Shown one piece after another: positions 1-12,810 of a stretch of DNA of 64,000 nucleotides. The DNA comes from Diphasiastrum complanatum (Eukaryota; Streptophyta; Lycopodiopsida; Lycopodiales; Lycopodiaceae), in assembly GCA_029204225.1 (NCBI GenBank), contig CM055104.1, positions 44,580,841 through 44,644,840 of the forward strand, in the 5' to 3' direction. The position numbers and the translations under genes were made by a program. How positions within the stretch are numbered: the stretch's first letter is position 1; each line of letters starts with the position of its first letter. The notes under the pieces are model-generated. The model searched no databases, was not told the origin of the DNA, and saw only the letters and a list, made by a program, of their open reading frames with translations.

Positions 1-1314
1 AAAAAGAAAAGAGTAAATAAAAAATCGATCAGTATGGATGAAAAAATACGAACAACAAAAATAAAAAGTCATAGTAATAGATGGATGTAACAGGTGAATT
101 TTATGAACAAGATGAAGGCTACATAGAATGGAGATGGAAGAAAATGAGCATTGTGACGGTGTAGATGGCAACTGATGTGGAGGAACAATGGTAACTATGG
201 TGCCGGGTGGGTGGGGTCCAAAGCCTCCCCGTTGAGGCCCCAGCGATGGTATGACTTGTTTACGATTGAGCTGGTGATTGGCATGTCAAGTCATTAGCCA
301 ATGAGGCCTCCTCTTTTTTTTTTTTGTAGAAGAGGGCGAGTAATACACAATGGGCGAGTAATTACAGTAGGCGAGTAATTACAGTGGGCGAGTAATGGAC
401 GCGAGTTATGCTGGGCGCGAGTAATAGCTCTGATGGTGAGTATAATGAATTATAACTCGCCGAGCTCTCAGAAGATAGATCAGTATGTGTGCAGGCCTCA
501 ACTCTGATGGCAAGTAAAGATAGTGAACAAAAAAACGAAAAACTTTGATGGCGAGTTATAAATCCCTGATGGCGAGTTATAACTGGTGAGTAATAAAAAT
601 GACGGAAATATAAAAAATGATAGGATAATTTAAAATGACAAGTAATAGCTCTGAGCGCGAGTAATAAATTATGACTCGACGATCACCAAGAAGATACCTC
701 TGAGCTTGCTGATCACTCTGCTCTGTTGGCGAGTAAAGTTGATGAGAAAAAAGTGGAAAAAAGTGGTCTAGCGAGTAAAAGGTGGATGGGCGAGTAAAGT
801 ATTGATGGCGAGTTATAAGTTATAACTCGCCGAGCTCACAGAACAGAGTCTAGACCTTGACTAGCTCTCTAAAAAAGTGGCAAGTAAAGAAAATGACAGA
901 AAAGTGGGAAAAGCACAATAGGCGTGTAATAAATCTATCAAAAAGATAGAAAATACCATGGATAGAAAAAGATTTGTAGGTAGGATTTCTTTCACTGTTC
1001 ACCTCCCTTGATAAGACCAATCTCTTGAGGAGAAAATCTAGAGCCAAGAACACCTAGATAAGCACAGATTAATGAAACCAAAAAAAGACCAACAAGAGAG
1101 GTAGCATCCGAGATGAATGCCTCACCAATCTAGGCCATTCCACGATCCAATCCGAAGCCAAGATTGACAACCTTAGCAAGCCTAGACCCCACTCCTCTTT
1201 CGTCGCTTAGCCCTCTCCCTATTGGATCGAAGCCTGATACTACACGACAAAACCCCTTCTTTGCCCTCTACATGCGATCGATTAGGGAGGCACGAAAAAG
1301 TTTCAACATTTTTT
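1..1314 (+). mobile_element. Probable LTR end or flank of a Ty3-type element
   Basis: No credible gene lies here. The stretch ends a few bases before a perfect tRNA-Asp primer-binding site, and in LTR retrotransposons that site directly follows the 5' LTR, so the right part of this stretch is inferred to be an LTR. A plausible LTR end is the CAACA near 1304-1308. No matching 3' LTR was recognised in the window and the LTR start was not found. The copia element at 1,379 is inserted just downstream. Confidence 0.4.
334..932. repeat. Degenerate GGCGAGTAAT / GGCGAGTTAT motif array
   Basis: I count about nine exact GCGAGTAA and four exact GCGAGTTAT words here, with degenerate ones (GGCAAGTAAAG, GGTGAGTAAT) between them. 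TTATAACTCGCCGAGCTC occurs twice in the opposite sense. Positions 807-831 form a perfect palindrome with 12-base arms and a 1-base centre. Spacing is irregular, so this is not a simple satellite. Confidence 0.7.
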
Positions 1315-1332
1315 TGGCGCCGTTGCCGGGGA
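1315..1332 (+). other. Primer-binding site complementary to tRNA-Asp
   Basis: TGGCGCCGTTGCCGGGGA is the 18-base complement of the plant tRNA-Asp 3' end. It is the standard minus-strand primer site of Tat/Athila-type Ty3 elements. It marks a Ty3 element internal start on the plus strand. Confidence 0.85.
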
Positions 1333-1378
1333 GACGGTGCTAAATAGTCCTAGGAGTGGTTTTTTAGTTTGTATTTTT

Positions 1379-2030
1379 TGTGAGAGATTTCAACTAGTTT
1401 AGTCTAGTTTAGTCACATTTTGGTAAATTGTCAATAAGAGGCCAAAACTCATTTTATACTTAAAGATAAACTTTTTGAAGTTATATTAGTTTAAAATACA
1501 TTCAATAAACACTTTTGGAAAGTGTGGGAAAGTTGGTAGTCAAGTTTGAGAGAGATTCAAATTTGAACTTTGGGTACATTGAATCTAGACCCAAAAATAG
1601 TAGGGTTTACATTTTGGAGGGAAAGCCAAGTGGCCAAATAGGGTTTGAAAACTCTATAAAAGGATGTAACTCGTGGAGAGACACATCTTCTCTCTTCTCT
1701 ATCTCATTTCATGCTTATACATGGTTCTCTTGGGTTCTACTATCCATTGGTGCACTATCTTGGTGATTGCTTGCAATTCTATGTGTAGAATGATCTATAT
1801 TTGCAATTTGTGGATCCACAAGTGTGAAATACCGTAGCTTGCTGGTTTTGTATGGAAAGCAATAGTACATAATCATTTCATTCAAGTTTGATCAAGTTCT
1901 ATTAGTGTTTGCATCTCAAATTATGTGTAGATGCTGATTTTTCTACATTGGTGAAATTGGTAGTGTATTTCTCTTTCTAACCAAAGATCATTCAAGTAGA
2001 TTGGATCTTAAGGATCTGAAATCTTTCACA
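1379..2030 (+). repeat. 5' LTR of copia copy 1
   Basis: 652 bp, TGTGAG...TTCACA. It matches 6187-6837 along its length and is related to the LTRs at 22642-23218 and 63194-63831. Short reading frames in it recur in all copies and are not genes. Confidence 0.93.
1655..1662 (+). promoter_or_regulatory. TATA box of the copia LTR
   Basis: TATAAAAG followed by GATGTAACTCG is conserved in the 3' LTR (6462-6469) and in copia copy 2 (22843-22850). It probably sets the start of element transcription at the U3/R border. Confidence 0.65.
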
Positions 2031-2042
2031 TGGTATCAGAAC
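2031..2042 (+). other. Copia primer-binding site (tRNA-Met)
   Basis: TGGTATCAGAAC directly abuts the 5' LTR end. It is the usual plant copia initiator-tRNA-Met site (TGGTATCAGAGC) with one change. Confidence 0.85.
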
Positions 2043-2630
2043 TTGTGTTTCAACTTATGAAAGAGGAAATCATATCTATCAATGATTTGGTGAAGATATC
2101 AAGTCTAGAGCATGCTAGAAAGGATTCTACACCAAAATCGGATTTTTTGCTTTTGTAGATTGGATCTTTTGTAGATCAAAACACTAAATAGGTCAATATA
2201 CTTGTTCAATTCCATTTTTTGAATTCACATGCTGGATTTGGCCAGTTTTTGGATCATTGGTTCAGCCTAAGTGGTGGCTTATAGATTGCATATCAAATTT
2301 TCAGCATTTGCATGTAGATTTGAAATAGTCAATTTTTTGTGATTTTGTCAAAACCCTAATTTTGATTGGATCTCTAGATAGTGAGGTTGCTGGACTTCAT
2401 TTGAGTGTATTTCAATCTTAGGAAGTGGCAAAAGTCATTAGATTGAGGATAGATCATAGGTTGATCAAGATTCCATGATTCTATGTGTTGATTTGCTTGG
2501 ATAAGTGCTAGAAGAGAATTTGTGAGATAGTTTCAAATCTTGGTGATTTCTTTTGAAAGCGTTTGTTGTTGTTCAAAGGAGTGCTTTGTGCATTGAAACA
2601 GGTTGAAAGAGAAGATCAGGTCATTGCTAC

Positions 2631-5600
2631 ATGGCAACCTCAATTGGAGTCATGTTGGAAGCCAATGATAGGCTTACCTCAAGTAACTATTCATTATGGA
2701 AAGTCAGGATGGAGTCACTTCTTGAGATGAATGATGTTTTGGATATTGTTGTAGGTTTGGAGGAGAGACCAGCAACACAACAAGATCAATTGAGGTATGA
2801 CAAGAGGGCCAAGAAGGCTCTACACATGATAAAGATGAATGTTACCAATGAACTTCTCAAGGAAGTTGGTAAGTGCACATCGTCTTTGAAAGCTTGGAAT
2901 TCATTGAAGAAGCTTTATGAATCCAAGTCTACTTCTAGAGTGTTGACTCTAAGAAGGCAAATCTTTTCTTGTTTGCAAAAGAATGAAGAAAGTCCAAGTA
3001 CTTTTGTTTTGAGAATGAAAGCATTGAATGATGAGTTAGCTTGCATACATGAAAGCATTAAGGAAGGAGAGCTTATTCAAGTGATTCTTAATGGCTTGTT
3101 GGATGCTCATGCTAACATTGTTCAAAGTATTGCTATTCAAAAGACTTTGCCAAGTTTGATGGATCTTCAAGAGATCTTGATCAATGAGGAATATAGGCTT
3201 CAAGCAAGAGGTGGATCTACATCGACACTTCAAGAGGATGCTATGTTCACAAAGGGCAAATTCAAGGGAAAAACCAAAAGCAAGTGATCTAAAGGGCAAG
3301 ATCAAGTGGATGCTTCTTCAAGTGGCAAAAAGAAGAATAGATCAAAGCTCAAGTGCTTCTATTGTGGCATCAAAGGACACTTTGCAAGTGAGTGCTACAA
3401 GAAGAAGAGAGATCAAGGAGACAAGCAAAGTAATCTTACTCTTGATGAGGATGGTTTGGATGTGCAAGATGCAAATGATGATGCTTTTGTGATGTCTTCA
3501 TGTATGCTTGCTAATGATGGACATCTAGATCCTTGGTGGATTGATAGTGGAGCAAGTTCACACATGACTTTTCACAAAGAGTACTTCACTTCTTTGTTGG
3601 CATATGGAGATGACAAGAGGGTGATCTACACGGCCAATGATGGTGAGTGTGCAATCAAAGGGATTGGCACGATTCCTATTTCTCTCTCTACAAATAGGAA
3701 TGTTCATTTGGAGGATGTCTTGTTTATTCCATCTATTACCAAGAATTTTCTTAGTGTGAGTCAAATGCTAAGTAAGGGCCTCAAGGTGGAGTTTGATGGA
3801 GATGCTTGTTTGATCAAAAGGAAGGATGTCTTGATTGGAAAAGGTAAAAGACAAGGGAAGTAGATCAAACTTGATGCTTGTGTTATTGCTAACCAAGTTG
3901 GATGTGTTGCAAAGGAGCAAATTTCTATTCAAGAGGTTTGGCACAAAAGGATGGAACACCTCAACTTCAAGTCATTGGAGGTAATGGCAAGGAAGAAGGT
4001 TGTGATTGGTCTTCCAAGTTCCTTAAGTAATGACAAGCATGTTTGTGAGTCTTGTGCTTTGTCTAATTCACATAGACTACCTTATACTAGATCTATTTCT
4101 AGATCTACAAAGCCTTTTCAACTTGTACATTCGGATATTCATGGATTTACTACAATTAGCAATAGTGGAGCTAAGATGTATGTAACATTCATTGATGATT
4201 CTAGTAGATTTTGTTGGATCTATCTACTAAAGAGCAAGGATGAAGTGTCTGATGTCTTTGTCAAGTTCAAGAATGCAAGGGAGAACCAATTCTCCACAAA
4301 GATCAAGTGCTTGAGAGGTGACAATGGTGGTGAGTACATATCTAACAAGTTCAAGGCTTGTTGTGATGAGCATGGGATCAAGAGGGAGTATACAACATCA
4401 AGGACCCCACAACAAAATGGATTGGCTGAAAGGAAGAATAGAACTTTATGTGAAAGTGCTAAAGCTATGAGGTTAAGTGCTAATCTTGACAAACCATTTT
4501 GGGATCAAGCTTTGTTGTGTGCCAATTTCTTGTGCAATAGGTGGCCGAGTGCTATTTTGGATGGAAGGACACCTTTTGAGATGCTATTCAAGAGGAGGCC
4601 GAGTGTCAACTTTCTAAGAACCTTTGGATGCACATGCTATGTCAACATTACTCTTGATGATAGGACCAAGGAGGATCCATCTTCAAGAAGAGGTATTTTT
4701 GTTGGATATAATGAGGTGAGTAAAGCCTACAAGGTTTACATTCCTTCTACTAACAAAGTGACTGTTGGTAGAGATGTCATTTTTGATGAGGGAAACATTC
4801 CAAAGGTGTCTTCAAGCATGATTGATGGTAAAATAGATGGATCTAACATTCTTGATGTTGATGAGAAGGATCCTACTTTGGATGGTGGTGATGATGGACC
4901 TTCATCAAGTCAAAAGCCAAGGAGAACATCAAGAGAAAGACAAGTACCTTCAAGGCTCACATATGATCAAAAGGGTAAGCAAGTAGTTTCTGGAAATTAC
5001 GTTGCTTTCCTAACCTCTTTGGATGATCCTACAAGTGTAGATCAAGCAAGGAAAGAAGAGGAGTGGATCCAAGCAATGGATCTCGAGTATCGATCTCTTA
5101 TGAAGAGTGGAACATCTTTTGGAGGATCTTCTTGTGTACATGGAGCTATGCAAGTGGATGGATGTTATCTTGCTATAAAATCAAGTAATGGATCTGGAAA
5201 ACAAAGTTTGTTCAATGACTTTGATGGTCAAGTTGAAGATCAAGAGGTTGATCTCAAAGCACTTCAACTAATCAAAAGGGAAGGTGACAATTTGGAGCTA
5301 GTCAAGAGCATCAAAGGAGAGGTAATTGGCAAAGGTGTTATGGATCTGTTTTTACAGCATATTGAAGACTCAAGTAAAGTCAAAGGAGCAGCAAGGAAGT
5401 GTTGTTCAAGTTTACTTTACTTGTTCCATCTCATGTTTGAGCTATTTCATGTGGATGTGTGCAAATTGTCAAGATATGGACAAACTAGCTACATTGTCTT
5501 GCAATATCTTATTGTTGGAGTTGTACTAGCATTCTTGGCTGGTTTTGCTGATGGAAATGAAGTTATTGGAGGTTCATTATGTCACTCATCCATGATCAAG

Positions 5601-6191
5601 CTCTCAAGTGTTGAGCTACTTGGTGCCAATACTTGGAGATTGTCAATTTTTGGTGAATTCATGGTCATTTTCTTGTGTCAAGTAGATCTTGAAGATGGAC
5701 TAGTGCAACCTACTTTGTTTATGGAGTCATGTGGTGCTAGATTTGCATCATTAATGTACTCACCTACTCATGGATTTCCAAGGTTTGATGGTTTCTTGTG
5801 GCAAGATGGAGATGGAGGCTCATTCATGGAGTTTTATGGTGGAGACATATCAAGAAAGGACAAAGTTGGAGGAGACAAGCAAGCAAATGGTCATCACTCA
5901 CATTTATTGTTTGGTTGCTGTAATTTTCCAGAGAGTTTAAAGTTTGAAACATGGAAGAATCATTTCATTCACATTCTATTTGGTTCTTCATGTTCTAGTT
6001 ATATCTTGATGTGTAAAATTGATGTAAGAAATAGTGAAGCATCCAATTTGGACACTACTCTCTATATCAATTATGAAAGATACTTTAGAACCTTAGAAAG
6101 AAGATCTATACTGAGGATGGAGATCATTCTAAAGTTGGATCAAAGTTCTATTGTTCAAACTATGCCAAAACTAGTTGAAGAGGGAGTGTGA
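2631..6191 (+). pseudogene. Copia gag-protease-integrase polyprotein without RT, two nonsense codons
   Basis: One reading frame of about 1,187 codons broken only by TGA at 3285-3287 and TAG at 3861-3863. Order: UBN2-type gag (2631-3287), zinc knuckle CFYCGIKGHFASEC, protease WWIDSGASSHMT, pre-integrase zinc region ending CESC, then integrase with all three catalytic acids visible in SDIHG, GDNGGEY and AERKNRTL. The frame continues to EEEWIQAMDLEYRSLMKSGT, where RT should begin with a Trp motif. Instead about 360 unrelated codons follow and run in frame to the purine tract, ending with TGA inside the LTR. No YxDD motif or RNase H is present. This looks like an internal deletion joining the start of RT to the 3' end of the element. 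The start ATGGCAACCTC is shared with copy 2 (23819). Trans-mobilisation by a complete relative is possible but not shown. Confidence 0.88.
6177..6186 (+). other. Polypurine tract of copia copy 1
   Basis: GAAGAGGGAG immediately precedes the 3' LTR, the expected plus-strand primer. The same tract with one change is seen reversed at 63832-63843. Confidence 0.85.
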
Positions 6192-6837
6192 GAGATTTCA
6201 ACTAGTTTAGACTAGTTTAGTCACATTTTGGTAAATTGTTAATAAGAGGCCAAAACTCATTTTAGACTTAGAGATAAACTTTTGAAGTTATATTAGTTTA
6301 AAATACATTCAATAAACACTTTTGGAAAGTGTGGGAAAGTTGGTAGTCAAGTTTGAGAGAGATTCAAATTTGAACTTTGGGTACATTGAATCTAGACCCA
6401 AAAATAGTAGAGTTTAGATTTTGGAGAGAAAGCCAAGTGGCCAAATAGGGTTTGAAAACTCTATAAAAGGATGTAACTCGTGGAGAGACACGTCTTCTCT
6501 CTTCTCTATCTCATTTCATGCTTATACATGGTTCTCTTGGGTTCTACTATCCATTGGTGCACTATCTTGGTGATTGCTTGCAACTCTATGTGTAAAATGA
6601 TCTATATTTGCTATTTTTGGATCCACACGTGTGAAATACAGTAGCTTGCCGGTTTTGTACGGAAAGCAACAGTACATAATCATTTCATTCAAGTTTAATC
6701 AAGTTCTATTAGTGTTTGCATCTCAAATTGTGTGTAGATGCTGATTTTTCTACATTGGTGAAATTAGTAGTGTATTTCTCTTTCTAACCAAAGATCATTC
6801 AAGTAAATTGGATCTTAAGGATCTGAAATCTTTCACA
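6187..6837 (+). repeat. 3' LTR of copia copy 1
   Basis: 651 bp, matches 1379-2030 and is followed by the second TTTTT target copy. Confidence 0.93.
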
Positions 6838-7042
6838 TTTTTCTCCTATCACGTCATCATGACACATCACCATCCTCTCCACACAGCTACTGCATATCAT
6901 AGTCATTTTCTATTTTCTTCCTCACACTTTCTTCTTGTATTTTTTATGCCTTCTTTCATTACTTATGATTACTATCTTTGTGATCAAGCATTCTATTACA
7001 ACCTGTTGCAATCTGCGGAGCTTTCGTCAAATATTCGACAAA

Positions 7043-9389
7043 ATGGCTTCTGGATCCAGCTCTTCTATTATCTGAAAAGCATGCGTAGGAATATGGCTGA
7101 CATCAATCCAGTCTCTTCTGGATCAATGCAGATTGGGAAGCTTGAAAGTGGAACCTTCAGTCATCCTTTCTGAAGTCAGTACTGAGTTCGTGAATTCCAT
7201 CCACTCAGTATCTGATGTGGATTTTAAAGTTCATGTGCAAGAAAAGTTCTTTATTGTCTCTGAAGAAATGTTCTTCACGGCTTTGGGATTACCACTGGAT
7301 GGTAAAATTATTTCTACAAACAGAGATGCAATGGATGAAGACACCTATTTTCTGAGCAACTGTTTCGTACCCACCAAGGGCTACAAAATTTCTATGATCA
7401 AGGATGCCACATTCAAAATGTTTTGTAAATACGCCAACAAGTTATCTTTTTGACAGATGTGGATGCTACCATTTCGGTGCAAAATTTTGGGTATTTATTG
7501 GACAATCCTGTATGCTTTGGCATCATTGTATAAAGGCATTTTTTGAGGTGGATCAAACATGAAAATTTTTCGGCAATAGGAGCACATGTTTCGCATTTGT
7601 GTGAGCATTTTGGAGTCTTAACCAACTAGGAGAAAAGTTTGTTGATGGAAAGACTGTTGCCCCCAACACCAGTCGACCTATCTAGTCTTATAACCACACC
7701 TGCCACAACCACCACAGTAGCACTTGTGCCACCAATCCAAGTAGCAGCTATAATTGCTATGGACGTTGATGGTGCCACTGCCATTGCCATGGATACGGAT
7801 GGACCTACTGTTGCTGAATCAACAAAGCCAGCCTCTGCTTCAACCTCACAGAAGCAGAAGAACTCAAGTGCCTCGGAGGAAGACGAAACTCCATCCGACA
7901 CTTCAGACAAGGCTCGAGCAACTACAGTAGGCGACACTGGGATAGCTGATGAAGATGATGATGAACCTGACAACCAGCCCCAGTGGTTCACTTCCATGAC
8001 TAACAAAGCCAAGAATTTTTTTGTTGATATATATGAATTTGATAGATATAATCAGAGGAACATCATGGACCTGATAGAAGTAGAGCAAATGTTTCAAGAC
8101 TCTCTCAAAGAGTCTTATGAGAAGATTGATTTGCTCGAATTAGACAACACCAAGCTGATCGACGAAAATCATTTCCTTGAAACACAGCTTCATTTCGCAA
8201 TCAAGGAAGCTGATTCTTTGAAGGAAATCAATAAGGCAATTGAGGCCAAGTCTGTCAATTATCAGACTACTATTGATTCTTTAAAACAACAAGTGCTGGA
8301 TGCTTATAAACACAATGTCGCTCTCCAGAAACATTTGCAAGAGGAGCAAGCGACATGAATAAAGGCAGAAACTATGCTTGCTCTATGCAACAATGCAGGT
8401 TCTATCATGATAGATCTCTCGAAACTAAACTAGCTCCAAGGCCAGATGCTAGAAAATTTTTGAGTAGAGTTCTTGCAACTGCTCGAAGATGTGAAGGCGC
8501 TAGTCGAAGAAGAGTTTGCGGAGTTGAAGGAGCTATCTATTGAAGCCACCCAAACTTGCAATGGTCCAAACTCCCATGATGAATAACTATAGGCCCTACT
8601 GAGAATTGATGATCTGATGCAGCAACTTAGTCCATTCTTGTCTGTTCGGGAGTTGTTGACCATCTAAAATACTTGGAGGCAATAGCGAAGGTTGACAAGC
8701 TCAAACAAGAGTTGTCTGATCTCAAGCAGCAGCTGGAAGATCAAAAGTTAGCTGCCGAGTTACAAACTCAAGAACAGCAGCTACTTAGACAAAGCCACGT
8801 CGAAACCAATCAAAGGTATGTGTATCCATTTGCTGATCGATTTTGGAAGTGGTGTCGACAAGCTTTTAACATTGAATTACAATGGCGTGTGGATTATATG
8901 ATGCTACCAGGCGCAGTAGGCATCGCCTTCGATGACTGGAAGACACCATGGGAAAAGGATGACCTTCTCTGGTTATGGGCCCAGTTATCTATCGAGCAGA
9001 AAGGATGTCTCTGTTGGGGCATAATTTAGGGAAAATTCACAATTGCGCCTTTCAAATCAGGTGAGTTGTACATAGGCCCGTGTGCTATGTATGCCTCAGA
9101 ATACATTCGTATTAAAGAATATCAATTTTTACGGAATGAAGACAATAAGAAACAATTTTGGAAGCGGAAATCGCAATTCCAATTGTACAAACCAAAAGAT
9201 GTTGCGAACATAGGCGCTTTTGATGAAGCTGGACTGCTCGTCAATGTAAATATGGCGTATCCAAAACTTTTTAGTCTTTACGTGGATTGGGAGCGAAATC
9301 TTGTTGACTATTTTGCAGAAATTAAACACAATCTGCAAGATCAAAGAAAGTCAAGTCATTTCAAGAACTTCTGTACATATTTGTTCTAG
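7043..9389 (+). pseudogene. Decayed long reading frame of an LTR element, coiled-coil protein of unknown function
   Basis: Starts MASGSSSSII then a stop, and continues in pieces: 7133-7453 (a globular segment with SEEMFFTALGLPLDGK), 7639-8358 (Ala/Thr/Asp-rich linker, then about 80 residues of coiled coil), 8673-9029 (coiled coil, then a Trp-rich part with RFWKWCRQAFN and DDLLWLWAQL), and 9066-9389. Stops and frame changes separate the pieces, but they read as one former protein of roughly 750 residues. I recognise no zinc knuckle, protease or RT. Position between the tRNA-Asp primer site (with copia copy 1 removed) and the polypurine tract and LTR at 9997 suggests the cargo or gag-like gene of a non-autonomous Ty3-type element. 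The function is unknown. Confidence 0.5.
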
Positions 9390-9996
9390 CAGTTTGGAAC
9401 TTTTGCAGCAAAGACTTTGTTTTTTGTACAGGATCTTTATGTTAAAAGTTCTTTTAGAGATTTTCAGCTCGCTTTTGTAAAGAAATCACACTTAGTGATT
9501 CAAATGAAGATGAAAAGCTAACTCATGAGCTATTTGATGGAACATTGCTCCTTGTTTAGCTTGAAGAATTGGCAACCTACCAGTTGGCCGTTATACGAAA
9601 TCAAAGGAAACCTTGATGTTGTACGAGGCTCAACAAAATTTGGAGTTAGCCCAATGATTACATGAAGAATTGAATCCATCATGAATATTCATTCTTGCCT
9701 ATGTAATGGTGATGTTTCTATGTGATGCTGAATCCTAATCTTTGAAGTTTTGAAGATGTTTTGAAGTTTGATTCCTGTTCTCATCAATAATTCAAAGATC
9801 AACTCAAATCAACCTATTTAATTCAAGAAGCAGCAAGTCATATATTCTCTAAGCAAAAGAAATATCTAAAGGAAGGAGCATATGAAGAAATATATTTTCA
9901 CCTTAACGAATATCTAAAGAACAGAATGATTCGCGATGATCCTCAAAACAAAGATTATATGTTCATGAGGACGTTTCACATTTGAGAAAGAGGATA
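9390..9996 (+). other. 3' untranslated part of the Ty3-type remnant, ending in a purine tract
   Basis: No gene is seen. GAGAAAGAGGATA at 9984-9996 directly precedes the LTR start and would serve as the polypurine tract. Confidence 0.5.
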
Positions 9997-11065
9997 TGTG
10001 ATGCCACAAAAATATTGAATATCAACCTAAATATGGCATGATATACTCGAAAATGAAGATATGAGCTAGATATTATAAATCATGAAGAGGCCTAAGTCAT
10101 TTTTCGAGAAAATATCTCCTAAAGACTTGCCTTGTATTTAAGGACGAGACCTCTAAAAGAGAAACGATGTCTTGGATAAGCCTTTACTAGGTCATCTACG
10201 TGAAACGACTAAATATGAATCGACATTTAAACTAGAGTAATTTCAACTTTTAGTTAAATATATCTCTTATGGTATAATTGAACATACATTCAACCTAATT
10301 GTTAACTAGAGCTTTTCACAAGAGTGACACACCTGTAGTTTTAGAGGTGTGTTTGTCCACTCCATAGAACATATATCACACGCTTCAGTCTCGATCATCG
10401 AGAGAGGAAGAGTTTATGTATTTGTGAGAGGTTGAAGAAGTGAATAGAGTGTTGAGCATTATTCTCTCTTATCTCTGTTCTCCGCACTGTTAAGTGTGAG
10501 TGATCCTGAGTCTACTAGCAATCTCTACTACATTACATGAATTACTCTCTAGTCAGACAGACACTCTAGCGCATTACAATCATTTGCTATATGTTCGTAA
10601 ATATGCTCTAAAAAACTATCTTAAAATTCTCTTATTCATTTGTCGCGAACACATTCTTTTTGGCACTCGAATAACGTCTACATTTGGTACAGTCTAGTAC
10701 AATCATTGATAGAACTGTATGTATACATCTGAGATGTCAGTCTTTATCTGAGAAATTGAGTCTTTGTTCTGTGTTCTTGCTTGTAACTGACATAAGTTTC
10801 TAACGTACTCTAAAACTATTTGTGCTCTTTAACCATAACCTTGGACTTAAGTTGTTGAGGAGTTCTGTCTAGAAACGAACAATTTGCGAATATGATTAAC
10901 TAATTGTCTGCACAAACACGAATACATCGAACATTTCTTGACTCTATATTGACACCTCAATCAGTCGGAGTGTAGTACCGTTGTACTACTCTCTCACCTG
11001 TAGAACGCATTTAATTCGATTTGATAGAGGCAAGACTGTTGTTCTAGAATTATTAACACTACACA
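9997..11065 (+). repeat. LTR of a Ty3-type element (family shared with 30672-31163)
   Basis: It begins TGTGATGCCACAA after a purine tract. Homology to the minus-strand copy at 31163-30672 starts exactly at this TG and runs about 480 bp (to about 10475), while upstream sequences differ. Two independent copies therefore fix the LTR start. The end is uncertain. I place it at ACTACACA near 11065, by the CA rule only. Confidence 0.65.

Positions 11066-12810
<1,745 letters not shown>

Larger units (their letters stand above)
1379..6837 (+). mobile_element. Ty1/copia LTR retrotransposon, RT-less (copy 1)
   Basis: A complete-looking insertion of 5,459 bp. LTRs at 1379-2030 and 6187-6837 start TGTGAGAGATTT and end AAATCTTTCACA, which are near inverted repeats. 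A tRNA-Met-type primer site and a purine tract sit at the expected places. TTTTT flanks both sides (1374-1378 and 6838-6842) and fits a 5-bp target-site duplication. By eye the LTRs differ at about two dozen positions, roughly 97% identity, so the insertion is moderately young. Gag, protease and integrase are present but reverse transcriptase and RNase H are missing, so the element is non-autonomous. It sits inside a Ty3-type element whose tRNA-Asp primer site is 47 bp upstream. Confidence 0.93.

Noticed and set aside
1515-1766. 83-codon frame MESVGKLVV... and its counterpart at 63435-63695
   Set aside because: Lies entirely in the LTR and recurs because LTRs are related. It overlaps the TATA box and has no independent support.
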